From contig CM072889.1 of assembly GCA_037013685.1 (NCBI GenBank), positions 9,681,976 through 9,745,975 of the forward strand: a stretch of DNA of 64,000 nucleotides, read 5' to 3'. The position numbers and the translations under genes were made by a program. How positions within the stretch are numbered: the first letter of the stretch is position 1; each line of letters begins with the position of its first letter. The notes under the pieces are model-generated. The model had not been told where the DNA came from, did not search any database, and worked only from the letters and a program-made list of their open reading frames with translations. Source of the DNA: Acridotheres tristis (lineage: Eukaryota; Chordata; Aves; Passeriformes; Sturnidae). Shown here one piece after another: positions 12,801 through 24,700 of this stretch.

Positions 12801-13937
12801 CATTCCAAAGTGGTGATGTTTGCTACTGTGAAAGAATTGTGACTTTTTAAAGTTTTCTCACATTTCATTACATTCACAGTACCTCAAAACTCCTGCATGT
12901 TTCTTACTACAGAAGGCACTTGGCATGTCATTATCATTTTGCATCTGGCTGTAGACTCTGATGAAACCTGGGACCTGCTGTTGCCACAGGTGCATCACAG
13001 AGAGTGTTGATGGCAATCACAGTGTGGGCAGGACTTGAGTCTGAAAATATGTGAAACAAGAGTGCCAATGGAATCACAAGTCATTTCACCAGGTATAAAA
13101 TTCTGTATCTTATTTTTGACACTTTAAATGCACATAGTTTGGATTATCTTTATTGGAAATGTCCCACTAATGTGGGTAGGTTATGAGGGAGTTTGCTTTT
13201 GATCTTGCATTAACTTCAGACATCTTACGTAGCTATTAGGTTCTTACTTGACTTTACAAAAATTTCTACGGTTATAATTTTGCTCAAAAATTGATAATTC
13301 CCTTAAATATGATTTTTTTTTTCAAGGAACAGTGGTGACTAAAGATGTAATTGGTCACCATATGTGATAGATCTCTTTTCTATCCTATATTAATAGATGT
13401 GGAGCAACAGGGAGATAAAAATATTAAATCATGTAAAATTTAGAAGGTAAATTAGATTTTTTTCCCGGTACAGTTACTATAATATATGTGTGTTACCAGA
13501 GTCAATTAACTCTTGAGACTTCCAGACAACAGTGGACATTTTCTTGTTTGTTTTCTCTCTCAGATCACTATGGGAATTCAAGATAGTAAATGCTTAATAG
13601 TAAATACTTTTTTAACACTTGATCTGCTTCTAAAATATTTAAATGCGTTTCTGCCAGTGGTTTAACACTTTATTAATCAAAATTGCTCAACAACAGCTCT
13701 TTTAATTGCATCTAGTGTTTTACAAAGTTTAAACACATAAATCTAGATATTGGCATTTGCAAAAACAGAGAATGAATAAAACCTGCTGATTTTCTTTGAC
13801 CTGTCAGATACATGCATTTAGCAGGATTGCTGCACAGCTCACTGTGCTCAGGACACTGTGTCAGTGTTCTTGGATTTCCCCCCTGCTCTTTCACAGCAAA
13901 CTCTGCTTCAGATGTGTCTGTAAACCTGATCACTGCT
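9806..13937. other. Unique non-coding DNA
   Basis: About 4.1 kb of AT-rich sequence with only short scattered frames and no recognisable domain. It contains the pentanucleotide microsatellite at 12398-12432. A patch near 12541-12580 vaguely resembles CR1 wording but does not hold up. The right edge is the TSD of the next LTR. Confidence 0.6.
12398..12432. repeat. (ATATC)n pentanucleotide microsatellite
   Basis: Six perfect copies plus a partial unit of ATATC (12401-12432) with three more in-register bases at the left edge. An ordinary short simple repeat, probably length-variable between individuals. Confidence 0.95.
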
Positions 13938-13943
13938 CTCTAC

Positions 13944-14330
13944 TGTAGCCGTGGAAAGGGGTTTTAACCCTTTAAGTGTGACGGAAATAAGATGCACAGC
14001 TACATGGTCGTCTTTCATGACAGGAAGAAAGAGACAAGTTTATTCAGAAACACAGTTGGTTTTATAGCATGACTCGCAATTCCAAGAGTAGAGAAAAGGT
14101 GATTGGTTCAGAGAGAAGACACCCCATTCCCAGGGCCTGGTCACACACTACAACAGTTGTTCTATCTTTGTTATTAATTCCTTTTTATTTTGACCAAATG
14201 ATCACCCTGGGAGAAATTCTCCCTCGCCTTGAGCTGGACCAGCTTATCGGCTGGGAACAGAGCTGAAAAGCGCCAGCCTGGAATGTTTTTCAGCCTGTAA
14301 TTTTCTTATTTTCTCAATATGTGTCCCACA
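13944..14330 (-). mobile_element. Solo ERVK-type LTR with 6-bp TSD
   Basis: A 387-bp LTR, TGTAGCC to TCCCACA on the plus strand, flanked by a perfect 6-bp duplication CTCTAC (13938-13943 and 14331-14336). A 6-bp TSD is typical of ERVK/beta-like retroviruses. Read on the minus strand, a TATAAAA box (plus-strand 14060-14066) precedes an AATAAA signal (plus-strand 14039-14044) by the short interval expected for U3/R. The half at 14160-14330 aligns well with the nested LTR at 43708-44089 (shared AGCTTATC.GC.TGGGAA block and the same terminal CACA). No internal retroviral genes adjoin it. The plus-strand frame at 14069-14266 lies wholly inside and is spurious. Confidence 0.9.
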
Positions 14331-14336
14331 CTCTAC

Positions 14337-15110
14337 TGGGACCGTTTGAAGAGCAGTCTGTTCACCATCACATCTCCTCTTTCCTGTCTCTCTGACTGTG
14401 TCCCACCATGTGATGCCCATGGGTACTTGCCCCTCTTACACAACCCTGTTTTATAGGGAGATGGGAAGTATACTCTGATGACTTGTTCATTCCTAATCTC
14501 AATCACTTTAACACTAAGTGAATCAAACCTTGATACATCTTCTCATCTAGTCTTGCTATAGGAAAGGAGAAAAAAAACTGAACCTGCAAATGGCAAATGG
14601 TGTGAGATGCACAGTTCCCAAGGAGTGGCACTGGTTGGATTGGTCTGATCATGTGTATCATGTTTATACCAATAGTCTGATGCTTTTATGTATTTCTGTG
14701 TGTATAATGAATATTAGACACAATATTAGAGAAATGTCTTATTTGATATTTCAGAGCTATGTTCAAAATAAAAGAACAAGATCCCCGTTTTTCAGGGCTC
14801 TAACATCTAAAACAACCATATTGAGAAATCCACTACTTGAATCTGCTTCTTGAATTTGTTCCACACGAGCTGTCTGGGCACACACACTTGTCTGTATCTT
14901 CCACGGTGCTGTGACATGGCCTCTCAGCTGCTGAATTCTCTGCCTGCCACTTTCCAAGTGGAAATAAATCCCCCTGAGCCTTTGTTCCATCTCACCTTTC
15001 CTAAGTTCCTGCTCCATGCAAAAGAAAGTACCTGTGTGTGTTAGGCATCATGTGTTGTCAGGGGTACCAGTACGAGGAAGGAAATAACAAGAAAAGCAGT
15101 AAAAAATCCA

Positions 15111-15142
<32 letters not shown>

Positions 15143-16959
15143 GTAATATGTAGATAGTAATGTAAATAACGTAATATGTAGAGTAATCCTCAAGATAAAA
15201 TCTTACTGACATGAAAATTATTCAATACAAGTTTTCACAGCCCCTTACAGTGACTCAGAGGGAGAAGGTAATATAAGAACTGTGGTGATGTTTGGCATCC
15301 CGGAGAAAAGACTGAACTACCTACCTACTGATCAAACTAGAGAGAGCAGTCATGAAATTGAGAGATGGCACCAGGGAAACCTGGAAGACGAAAAATTAAA
15401 AATCAAAATATTAGCTTTGGAATTTGGGATGCTTTCATCTAGCTACATATATTTTGAGCAGCCACTTCCTAATCTGTAGTCAAATTAAGGTTATTTTTTA
15501 TGTACTACAAAGAAATTATGTTTTTTATTGAAATTGGTGTTAAATGTATGAGATATGATTTTACTTATTCTCTTTAAAGAAAATTAGCTAGCACCTTTAG
15601 TTATGCATTATATTGCACAAGTGGCAGTTTCTTATAATTGATCCATGGGTAATTTTCTATATCCAATATTCTGTGAAAAGGTAGTTTATGCAGAAATGTT
15701 TGAAGCAGGCCAAGTTGCTTCACTTAGTCTTATTTTCTTCAGGTATTCAGCAACGAGTGCATATTGACAGACTTAATTGTGGTTGCTTCAAAAGCTAGAG
15801 GCTACTTATTTTGCCAAAGATTTTCCATATAAACGTGACATTAATAATGTGTGTTTTAATTAAGTTGCAGATAACTTTTTAGTAGGCTATTTGCTAAAAC
15901 TGACAAGAAGAAAAGCAGTAATGGTTGAGCTGACAGAAATATAATTTGTGAAAAGACTGAAGTGTTTACCACTGTTTTATTTAACAAAAATTATTCAGAC
16001 TTTGATAGTAGTAATGTGTCAGTGAAGCACACTGAAGTAAGTCTTCCAAAGGCAATTATTTTTGGTGGCCAAAGTTAATGAGTGGTAGATTTCAGATCCT
16101 TCCTGGAAAAGGTTTGGGGTTTTTCATGTGTGAAGTGGGCCTGTGGTCATGCTTGTTAATATGTGGCTACTGATTTTCCTATCATGTCATGCACTGTGCA
16201 GTCATGGTAGTCGTGATGTAATGATGAATTTCATTTCCTAATTCTATCTGGTTCATGCTTGCAATAATCAATGTCAGTCCTTGCCAGGGCATTACTTGTC
16301 CTGCCCCATCTGCTGCTGAAGGATGGCTGGGCTCATTACATTGTGGGGATTATTTTCTCTATGGAAAAATACACAGTGTTTGTTATATTAGGGATCACTC
16401 TGCACTCATTGTGACAGGCTATATTTGTGGGTTTTGGACTCCTCTGTAAGTTCTAAGTTGATTTTATCTGTGTTGGAAGGGTTATAAGGAGACATATGGA
16501 CCTTTCTGATCTGAAAATCTATTGCAAGATTGCCAGTGTGCAGATCTCTCCAGGGATGGGCAGTAGATAAAGCACACAATGTGTAGGCTTAATGAGTGGT
16601 TCCAGGACTAATCACTCTTCACGTTAGGTGGACAGAAGGAAAAAAACACACCTATATGCCTTTGGTGCCCTGTAGTATCCTTCAGGCTCTGGCTCAGCAT
16701 CCTGCCAGGGTTTGAAGCTCCTTTACTTAAGTGTTTTTCCCACAAATCATGGCCTACTAAGTCCAATCAGGTTTCTTGAACTTAATTAATGCCAGTTGAA
16801 AAATCAACAGAAAACAGAAGAAAAACACTCTGCATTTAGAAATCATTATGTTTATATTTTTAAAGCTCTTTTTAATCTGCTTTAGGATTTGGACCTGACA
16901 AAATGAATTATGCTGTGAGAGGCCACCCACAGTATTTGTTATCAGAAGCAATTGCAAGG
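14337..16959. other. Unique non-coding DNA with an A run
   Basis: About 2.6 kb with no recognised gene. A 26-base A run sits at 15117-15142, followed by an irregular GTAATATGTAGA-like duplication (about 15143-15185). Frames at 14590-14853 and 14850-15044 have no recognisable domain. The part at 14845-15010 is somewhat richer in GC than its surroundings, but I could not assign it. Confidence 0.6.
15117..15142. repeat. Poly(A) run, 26 bases
   Basis: An uninterrupted run of 26 A on the plus strand. There is no AATAAA 10 to 30 bases upstream (the nearest, near 14961, is about 150 bases away), so it does not look like the tail of a processed retrocopy. Confidence 0.9.
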
Positions 16960-17160
<201 letters not shown>

Positions 17161-20100
17161 ACTTGTGAGAGATAAAGCAACATTTGGAGGAGGGGTGGAG
17201 ATGACCTCTGCACTTCTTAAGGACTTGAAAAGCATTTAGGAAAGAATGGTCAGGGCCTTGGATGTCTTGCTTTACCATGACATTCTGTTTATTCATCTAG
17301 ATACTAAAGAATGAATGAGTTTGTAATTGAATACGTTCAAAGGTTTGAAGAATTTTTGTGTGTTCATTAAGCTTCTTCTCTCTTTCAGTAGGGATTATAG
17401 ATGCAATTCTGTACATTACTAAAGTTAAATAAAACATAATAAGCCGAAGACATGAATTAAAGATATCCTCTTTTTTTTCCCTGTGGTGAGGTAATTAACA
17501 CAATGAGTTGCCAGTAGGCCTTTTTTCTGTATTGCATCCTAGTGAAATTGATAGTGCTTTATAGTGGGGGAAAAAAGGTATTCTAAAAGACTCTAGTATG
17601 GAAGGTGTAAGTAATAAAACAGGGAACCTAAACTTAGAATTATTTTAAAAAATTAAACACAAAGTGTAATTTATTTCCATTAGAAGATGTTACCTATCCT
17701 TCAAGCCTGAGTGGATATAATTACCATAATGTAAATCTCTTGACAAATAGTGCCCTAAGGCAGCATGACACTAATAATTGTTCAATTACAGACTTTTAGC
17801 TTTTCAAATGGCCAGAGTCATCATTATGCAGCTCGTTAATAGAAATAAAGGCATAGTTTAAATGCATAGGAAAAATATAATTCTTTTGAAGATGAGTTTC
17901 TCTTTACATTTAATGTCTTTTGTAATTACCTCTAATAATTTCTAGTAATCATTATTTAATTTTCTTTAATTATAATTGCACTTTAATATGATTGTTTACT
18001 GAAAAAGGAGGAATTTAACACTTGTGTATTAAATTTCAAATAATATGTTAGTGATATATTTACCCTTTTGAAAAAATTTTTTCATTCTACCTCTATAGCT
18101 TCAGGGTATTTTAAATGTTTCTAGCATATCAAATTTATTCTCTGAGCCAACTCAGTAATCAAATGGTTAAGTATTATACTGCTGATCTCAACCTCAATTC
18201 TTGATTCTCAGTCATGCCATTTAAAGGTACTGAAAATAGGCTGAAATTGGTGATCTGATAACTCCTATAGGTTAGGAAAATTGTTGGAAGACACAGACAA
18301 TTGTTGAAGGTGAAATGGAAAATCACAACTATTCTTTAAAGTGTTGTTCCTCTTCTAGTATAACAAGAGAGTGTGTGAGAGAGAAGATAGCTGGAACTCT
18401 CATCCTCTAAGAATATTTGCTCACAGAAGCCAGGAGGCTCATTGTTATCAAAATGGCCAACCACAGTAAATGGTAAATAAACATTTCATGCCTTACAAAC
18501 ACCAATCAGTCTCAGTGTTACTCATCCTATTCCAGTACACTAATTAGAATGTGTTACTGTGCTTAGATCACCATAAATATATATAATACTATGTATTGTC
18601 AAATTAATTAAAATGCCCTCCGCCCAGAGAGTTTGGACTCTGATGATGTCATCTGGAAGTGCAAACTGCTTGCCTTGCTCTATGCCCTGCCTTTTGAGTA
18701 TTCCCATATTTATTAGTCATGAGGAAAAACAGCAGAATTTTTTTTCCAAAAATACTAGAGACAAAATGTTCTGTTTGACATTATCACTACTTGGGTAGGT
18801 TTATCTGAGAGAAGTCTGAGAAATTGTTTCCTTAAATTGTCTGCTGTTAATATATTTAAAAACAAAGTATGCTTGATTTTTCAGGACACTGACAAGGATG
18901 ATTGGGAACAAAAATCAGATAAATTTTATCTTACAATTAAGCCTAAATTCACTTTTTTTCTTTTGACGATAATTACATTTTTGTGTATTTTTTTGTTTAA
19001 TGTGTCTATGACTTTCGACTTGCTACAAATCTTTGCTCTTTAAGTAAATTTTGAAATATTTAAATGCTTGCAATTGAATGTCTTTGATTTCTGTGAAAGT
19101 ACATTTTTCAGTGTATAGAAAATCTTTGCAATATCAGTATCTGTTAACAATATTGAGGCTGTGCTCCTTAATGAGCTGGTCTAGAAGGCTTCCAAAAGAG
19201 CATGGCTATAACCCAGGCTGGCATTAGTAACTCAGGACTTCATTCTCACTTTCAGAAGCCACCAATCTACAGATTGGTTAAGGGTTAAGACTATGTCTTC
19301 TCAGAGACGGAAACACAGCACTGGAAACCATTTAGACCTTGCTTTAAACTATTTGAGATCCACTTTGAAACAGGGTCATATTTCTGTGTAAAATCAAAAT
19401 CAATACGGCCATCTCAAATTAGTCTAACTTTCGAATTTTTGCATATCAGACATATTTTCAAAATTATCTCCTAACTCTTTTGTAATAATTCACATTTATT
19501 GCATGCACTTGACCAGAGTCAAAGCAGAGAAATGCAGACTTCAGTGCTGCTACAGTCAGCATATACAGTAATTACAGCTTCACCTGGTTTGGTGTTTCTT
19601 TGTTCACTTTTACAACACATGTTACTTGCAAAATTAGAATTTTTCTGAGCTATCTTAAACTTTGAGAACTGTTTAAAATTAGAAAGAAGGATGAAGAGCT
19701 CCACATGAGCAAAATTAGCTGAGATACTAAAAAAAGTGTGGTATATGGAAGTGCGCTTATTTCATGCCTTGCAAAAGCACAAAGTAAAATTCGGCTTGCT
19801 GGTTATACTTTTGAAAGAAGGACTCAATTCCAGTTTGCACATATGTAAGGTGTATTTAGAGAGAGGGTAGTTTTGGGGTTTGCACTCTGGTTATTCTTCA
19901 AGTTTTAGTGCCAATTATTTATTTATATCATTTTATAAGAACAAAGGTTGAGTCAGTGTCTTGTCCAGAACCTTTGAATGTGATTGATTTTTCAGAGCCT
20001 AAGGATGAAGACTGTGGCCAGCCCTTCAATGGGAATACAGGAAAATGAGGAGAGATGTTCCAAGGCTCTTACCAATCCACCATTGCCCAAATTTTCCCAG

Positions 20101-21649
20101 GAAATTTTTGCACATATGTGCTTTGTTATCAACAAGAAAACCATTAATTTAGTTTATTGAAATATGAAGTAGTACTCTCAGGTTCTTCTGTTACTGTTTC
20201 AAATATCTCACTGATACTACATGAGTTTTACTTCTGCTTGTAAAATTTGAGTCTAAGCCTTACCAATTTCTATTTACATTCAAGCCCAGCTGATATTTGC
20301 AATGATTTTCATGTAAATACTTGATTACATTTCAGAAAAGGAGTCAGTATTTCTAGCTTATGTTTTTCCCTATGCACATCAACAGGAAGGTCAATAACCA
20401 TGGGTACACACAGAGCCTAACTATTCTGTGGTAGAAGTCAGTCACAGGCATCCTTTTTGCCTTGCAGATCCTAGTGGGAGGTGTACTGTTAAATTGTATA
20501 TCTAATTTTAAGTCCTTTGCTCAGTAAAATCTGCAGTGAACTGAAACCACCTGATTATTTGAATACTTTGTCTTTGGCATATCTTTTTGTTATGAGAAAT
20601 GTATACATCTGTATGTATCTTGTATGTCTGAGAATCAGTACAGCATAGTGCTCACGTTCCTCAGGAGATCTGAGCCTCGATGCCCACACAGAAATTGTTG
20701 CCACTAAGAAAGAAATGCCCTTTCATGACACCTGATCCTTCTTGTCAGACAGTTGTGCCCTGAGGGTGTTTTCGTCCATTGTAGTGTTGGGACTGACTTC
20801 ATAGTATCTTCCCTTATAAAGAAAGTTTTACATTAGAGGAACAACTTTCCCACGTGAGATTTTAGGGGCAGAAGGCAGTATAAGAACACGATTTTAAATA
20901 GTAGCAACGTTCTGACTTTACTGGGATACTGAATATACTGGAGTGAAATGTTAGGTGCTACTCTGTAATCAATGCATTTAAAATAACAAAATAAGGTAAA
21001 TACAGGTGTTCTCTTATAAGCTGCTGACTTGCAAAAAACAATGGGAAGCATTAGTAGTTGGCAGCTAGTTGAAGAGTTCTAAGAATACTAAAAGAAACCA
21101 AGTTTCCACCGACAAAAAGTATGAATGGCATTGAGAAATAGCATCATATGACATTAGCTGTTCCTTTGGCTAAATTTCACAGTCTACCAATGTGATTGCA
21201 AACATCACAGTTCTGTGTTTGCTGGAACTGAAATTTTGTTGGTTCAGAAACTTGTCTCTAAATACTGTTATTGCATCTGTTTTAAACATCTCATTCAATG
21301 TATGTTAATAATGGTCAGCATTTAAATCATGCATTCTGTGGTTTTAAAGTAAAAATCAGGTACCAAGTATTGTCATCAAAATCACTTTAAGATATGATTA
21401 TTCTATTCTACTACAAACTTCCCAGTGGTCCTTAGGACTTGCCTGAAGGCAACTTGGCAGAACAAGCTAAAGTGTTACAGTAGAAATAATTGCTTTTGAG
21501 AATAGCTCCAGAGAAACACTTCTAGGTCACCACATTCCAGTTCTGTGTAAGTGTATTATTAATGCTGTCAAGCCTCATGGAAGAGACACTCAGCAAAGGA
21601 TGCTCAACCCTTATAATGTTGGATGTGATGGAGCATGAAAACAGTCCAG
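17161..21649. other. Unique non-coding DNA
   Basis: About 4.5 kb, strongly AT-rich, with no recognised repeat or gene. The stretch 17690-18080 is dense in homeodomain-type TAATTA/ATTA words and is offered in the findings as a candidate conserved non-coding element. The small frames (18613-18798, 18837-19043, 19519-19704) are unremarkable. Confidence 0.6.
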
Positions 21650-21776
21650 TCACAGAACTGTGGGATGGTTTGGGGTGGAAAGGATCTTAAAGATCATCTT
21701 GCTCCAATCCCCCTGCCATGTGCAGGGACACCTTCCACTAGGTTGTTCAAAGCCCCATCCAATCTGGCCTAGAGCA
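21650..21776 (-). mobile_element. CR1 LINE 3' fragment, 5'-truncated
   Basis: About 127 bp that match the 3' end of avian CR1 in reverse complement. Diagnostic blocks are GGATGGTTTGGGGTGGAA (21664), CTTAAAGATCATCTTG, CCCCTGCCATGTGCAGGGA and ACACCTTCCACTAGGTTG, then AAAGCCCCATCCAATCTGGC. Compared with the family it lacks a few bases inside the CTAGACCAGGTTG motif. The element reads on the minus strand, so its 3' terminus is at the left (about 21650). It carries no reverse-transcriptase sequence, as expected for the severe 5' truncation usual in CR1. This is the best evidence that the window is avian. Ends are approximate to a few bases. Confidence 0.93.
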
Positions 21777-24700
21777 AGAGCAGTTGGTGCTGGTTGGAGT
21801 TAACACTGTCTGTGTTTGCATTAGAGTGACATCAGCATCTCTTTCCTATTCATTCAGTCTTGGTTAACCCTCCAATATGAGGATGGCACATGTAAATATG
21901 CTAGCACTAAGAAAGCTTTCATATCACTTTAGAATCAATATCTCAGGCAAGAAACAACTTGCAGTTGTCTGTGCTGGATACTCATCAAAGCCTGCTGTGT
22001 TAAGGACTGAGTTAATGGCTCTTTGCACTTTTTTTTAGAAGCAATTGTAGGGGCAAGTCACTCAATGACCAACTTGAGAGCTTGAATAAAGATGAATCTG
22101 AGAAACGTCCCACAGTAGGTATTGACACATATTGCAGTAGAGAAGTGTTTTGTTTAATCTCTCACTATTGCCTCATATGAGGATTTATACTCTTGAGTTT
22201 ATCCCTTGTGATATTTGAAGCATACATCTGCACAGACATCACTGTCTCACTGTCCTTCCTGCAACTCATTCTAGAACATCTCTTTAAGAAGTCTGAGAAT
22301 TCTGTTCTAAAAGACAAAAAGCTCTATGCTATAATGAAAAACCTCTTGTTTGAGCCTCATTGATACCTCATTTTGAAGCACATCTCGTTGAAAAGTCTAA
22401 GCGCTTGCTTCCTTCTCTCCTGCACCAAGATACTTTGCAGCATTAATTACATCATCCTAAAATGTTTGTTTTCATTCCAATATGCTGTTGAGTTGCTCTG
22501 TGTCATGCATCTCGTTTGTAGTTTTCCTCACAAAATGCTCTGGTTTAGGTGCACTTGGTGCAGTTCTCTTTTGACATCCATTGTGTAACAGGATCTGTTC
22601 CATTGTTTTTCAGAACTGCAGAGAAACCCAGGTTTGCTTCACACTCCTCCTTGTTGCTCTTTTCAGAACTACATATAAGCAAGGGAAGCAGAATTTGACC
22701 TTAGATTCCAGTAGCCAGTATGAAAAACACACCATTAGGATTTATATAAAGCTCTGTTCCACATGGCAGGCTTCCATACATAGCATATACTTTTTAAAGC
22801 CAGAGTGCAGAGGATGAAGACAGATAAAGAATTGGGTTTTAAAACAGAAGAAACAGAGTACTTGCCAATGACCTCAATCAGGATGTTTAAGTGCAGAGAA
22901 AATTGTGTTCTCCTAGTAGTTGCTTTTTATCCCCATTTCTAGCCTATATAAATGGCTCAGGTGGCAGAATACAAACATGAAGCAACAGATCTGCTGATTA
23001 TTCCAAGTTTGAGGGAGTAATGAATGCAAAGTTTACCAAAGGTGAGATGAAAAAGAACTGTTAATCACTTTTAATTAGGCTTGTGAGGTTTCAAAAAAAA
23101 AATCTACCCTTGGTTAATGAGAAGTAGTATATACTGTGTGGAAATAATAAACATGTTCTAGGAATGGTAAAAGAAGTCAGAAAGGGTTTTGCAGGATAAG
23201 GAAAACCTTTTTCTTTACAAGCATCTAATGGCAGATTTTGGCATATGCTAGATTTTCAGTGGGTGATTTTGTAATACTTTAATTCCATATATAATTTTTT
23301 TATGTGATTAGTTAAAGAAGTGCATTCTATTATATTCATTCTATTCTGCCTTCATGGTAATTATTAAGGAATGTGAAGGTATTTCTATGAATCTGAATGC
23401 AAGTTCTGTACTATTACATGGATTTGTGATAACTGTGTCTATGAGTAGCAGTTAATTGTAATTGCATATCTGTGCTGTCATGCTGGAATCTGTTTTTGCA
23501 TGCATTGAATACCACCTGCATGTGGAGGATGATATGTGAATGTGAGGGATCACACAATGGATAACTACTCTGAGCCAAGGATGAGGAGCACTGAGGTTGT
23601 GGTCAAAAGTTCACAGTCTGAGACTTACCAGGATTTTTTATCTGTTGACAGTGATGCCAAAAAAATTAATTAGTTCAATATTTGAAATATTTCACCATCA
23701 GGTTGAAATCTTGAAGAAGCATATGAAAAAATTAATTTTTTGTGCTTAGTGTTTTCACAGTAAAAACAACCTAGATATAACTTCATGCTCTGAGAGTTTA
23801 ATCGAACAAATATTCAACAACAGTTTCATATGCTCACCAGTCCTTTGGCTTTCGATGAGTAAGACCAAAAGTGATGTCCTTTTCAGAAAACAACATTCCA
23901 ACCAGTTATATTGATATATGTATATTCATCCCTTAATATCTCCCAAATTCATGCTCACTTATCTGGTAATATATACTTAGGAAATCTCATTCTGTTGATT
24001 AGCACTACATTCAATTTTTGTGGGTATTAATAGCAGCATAAAGTTATATGCGTCATTTAAAGTATTTAATCATAAAAGCACCTTAAAAACTAACACTGAG
24101 TGACTCCACAAATGTCTTAGAACATTTGATGTTCAAATATCCTCATTGCCTCATTACAAACACTTCAAATTAGCAAATTAATGCTCTATCTTATTTATTA
24201 CTTTAAATGTGCCATTAAAAAACACACAGTGTCATTTTGCTAAAAGTTGAATCATTCCAGCTTTATATGCACTAATGTCTATTATAGAAATGATGAATTC
24301 TTTTAGCCAGACCTATCAAGATTTATGAACACATATGAAAACATCACCAAAAAAAAACCAAAAACCACTCTAAACTCTATAAAAATAGCAAAATGAGAGA
24401 CAGGTTGAAAAACTCAATCTTTTTTTCTGTGGCAAAGTCCAGAATTCAAATCTAGTAGAATAACTGGATTGTACTAAGCTCCAGAATTGCAAAATCTGTG
24501 ATGTTAAGGTTAAAGTTAGGGATATGTTAAAGATTAGTGTTGGAGACTATAGAGTGACAATGGGTACATTTGTTTCTGGATGTTGTAGGATTTAATGTGA
24601 AGAAGGTGGTTTAGGTGGGGATAAAAGGCTTACAATGACGGTGGGTAAGAAAGAGAAAATTCATTTTTAGAGTACATCTAGAATTAATAATGAAATAGGG

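Noticed and set aside
14845..15142. Processed retrocopy ending in the A run
   Set aside because: No nearby AATAAA, no target duplication around it, and no recognisable transcript sequence. CR1 in birds rarely makes poly(A)-tailed retrocopies.
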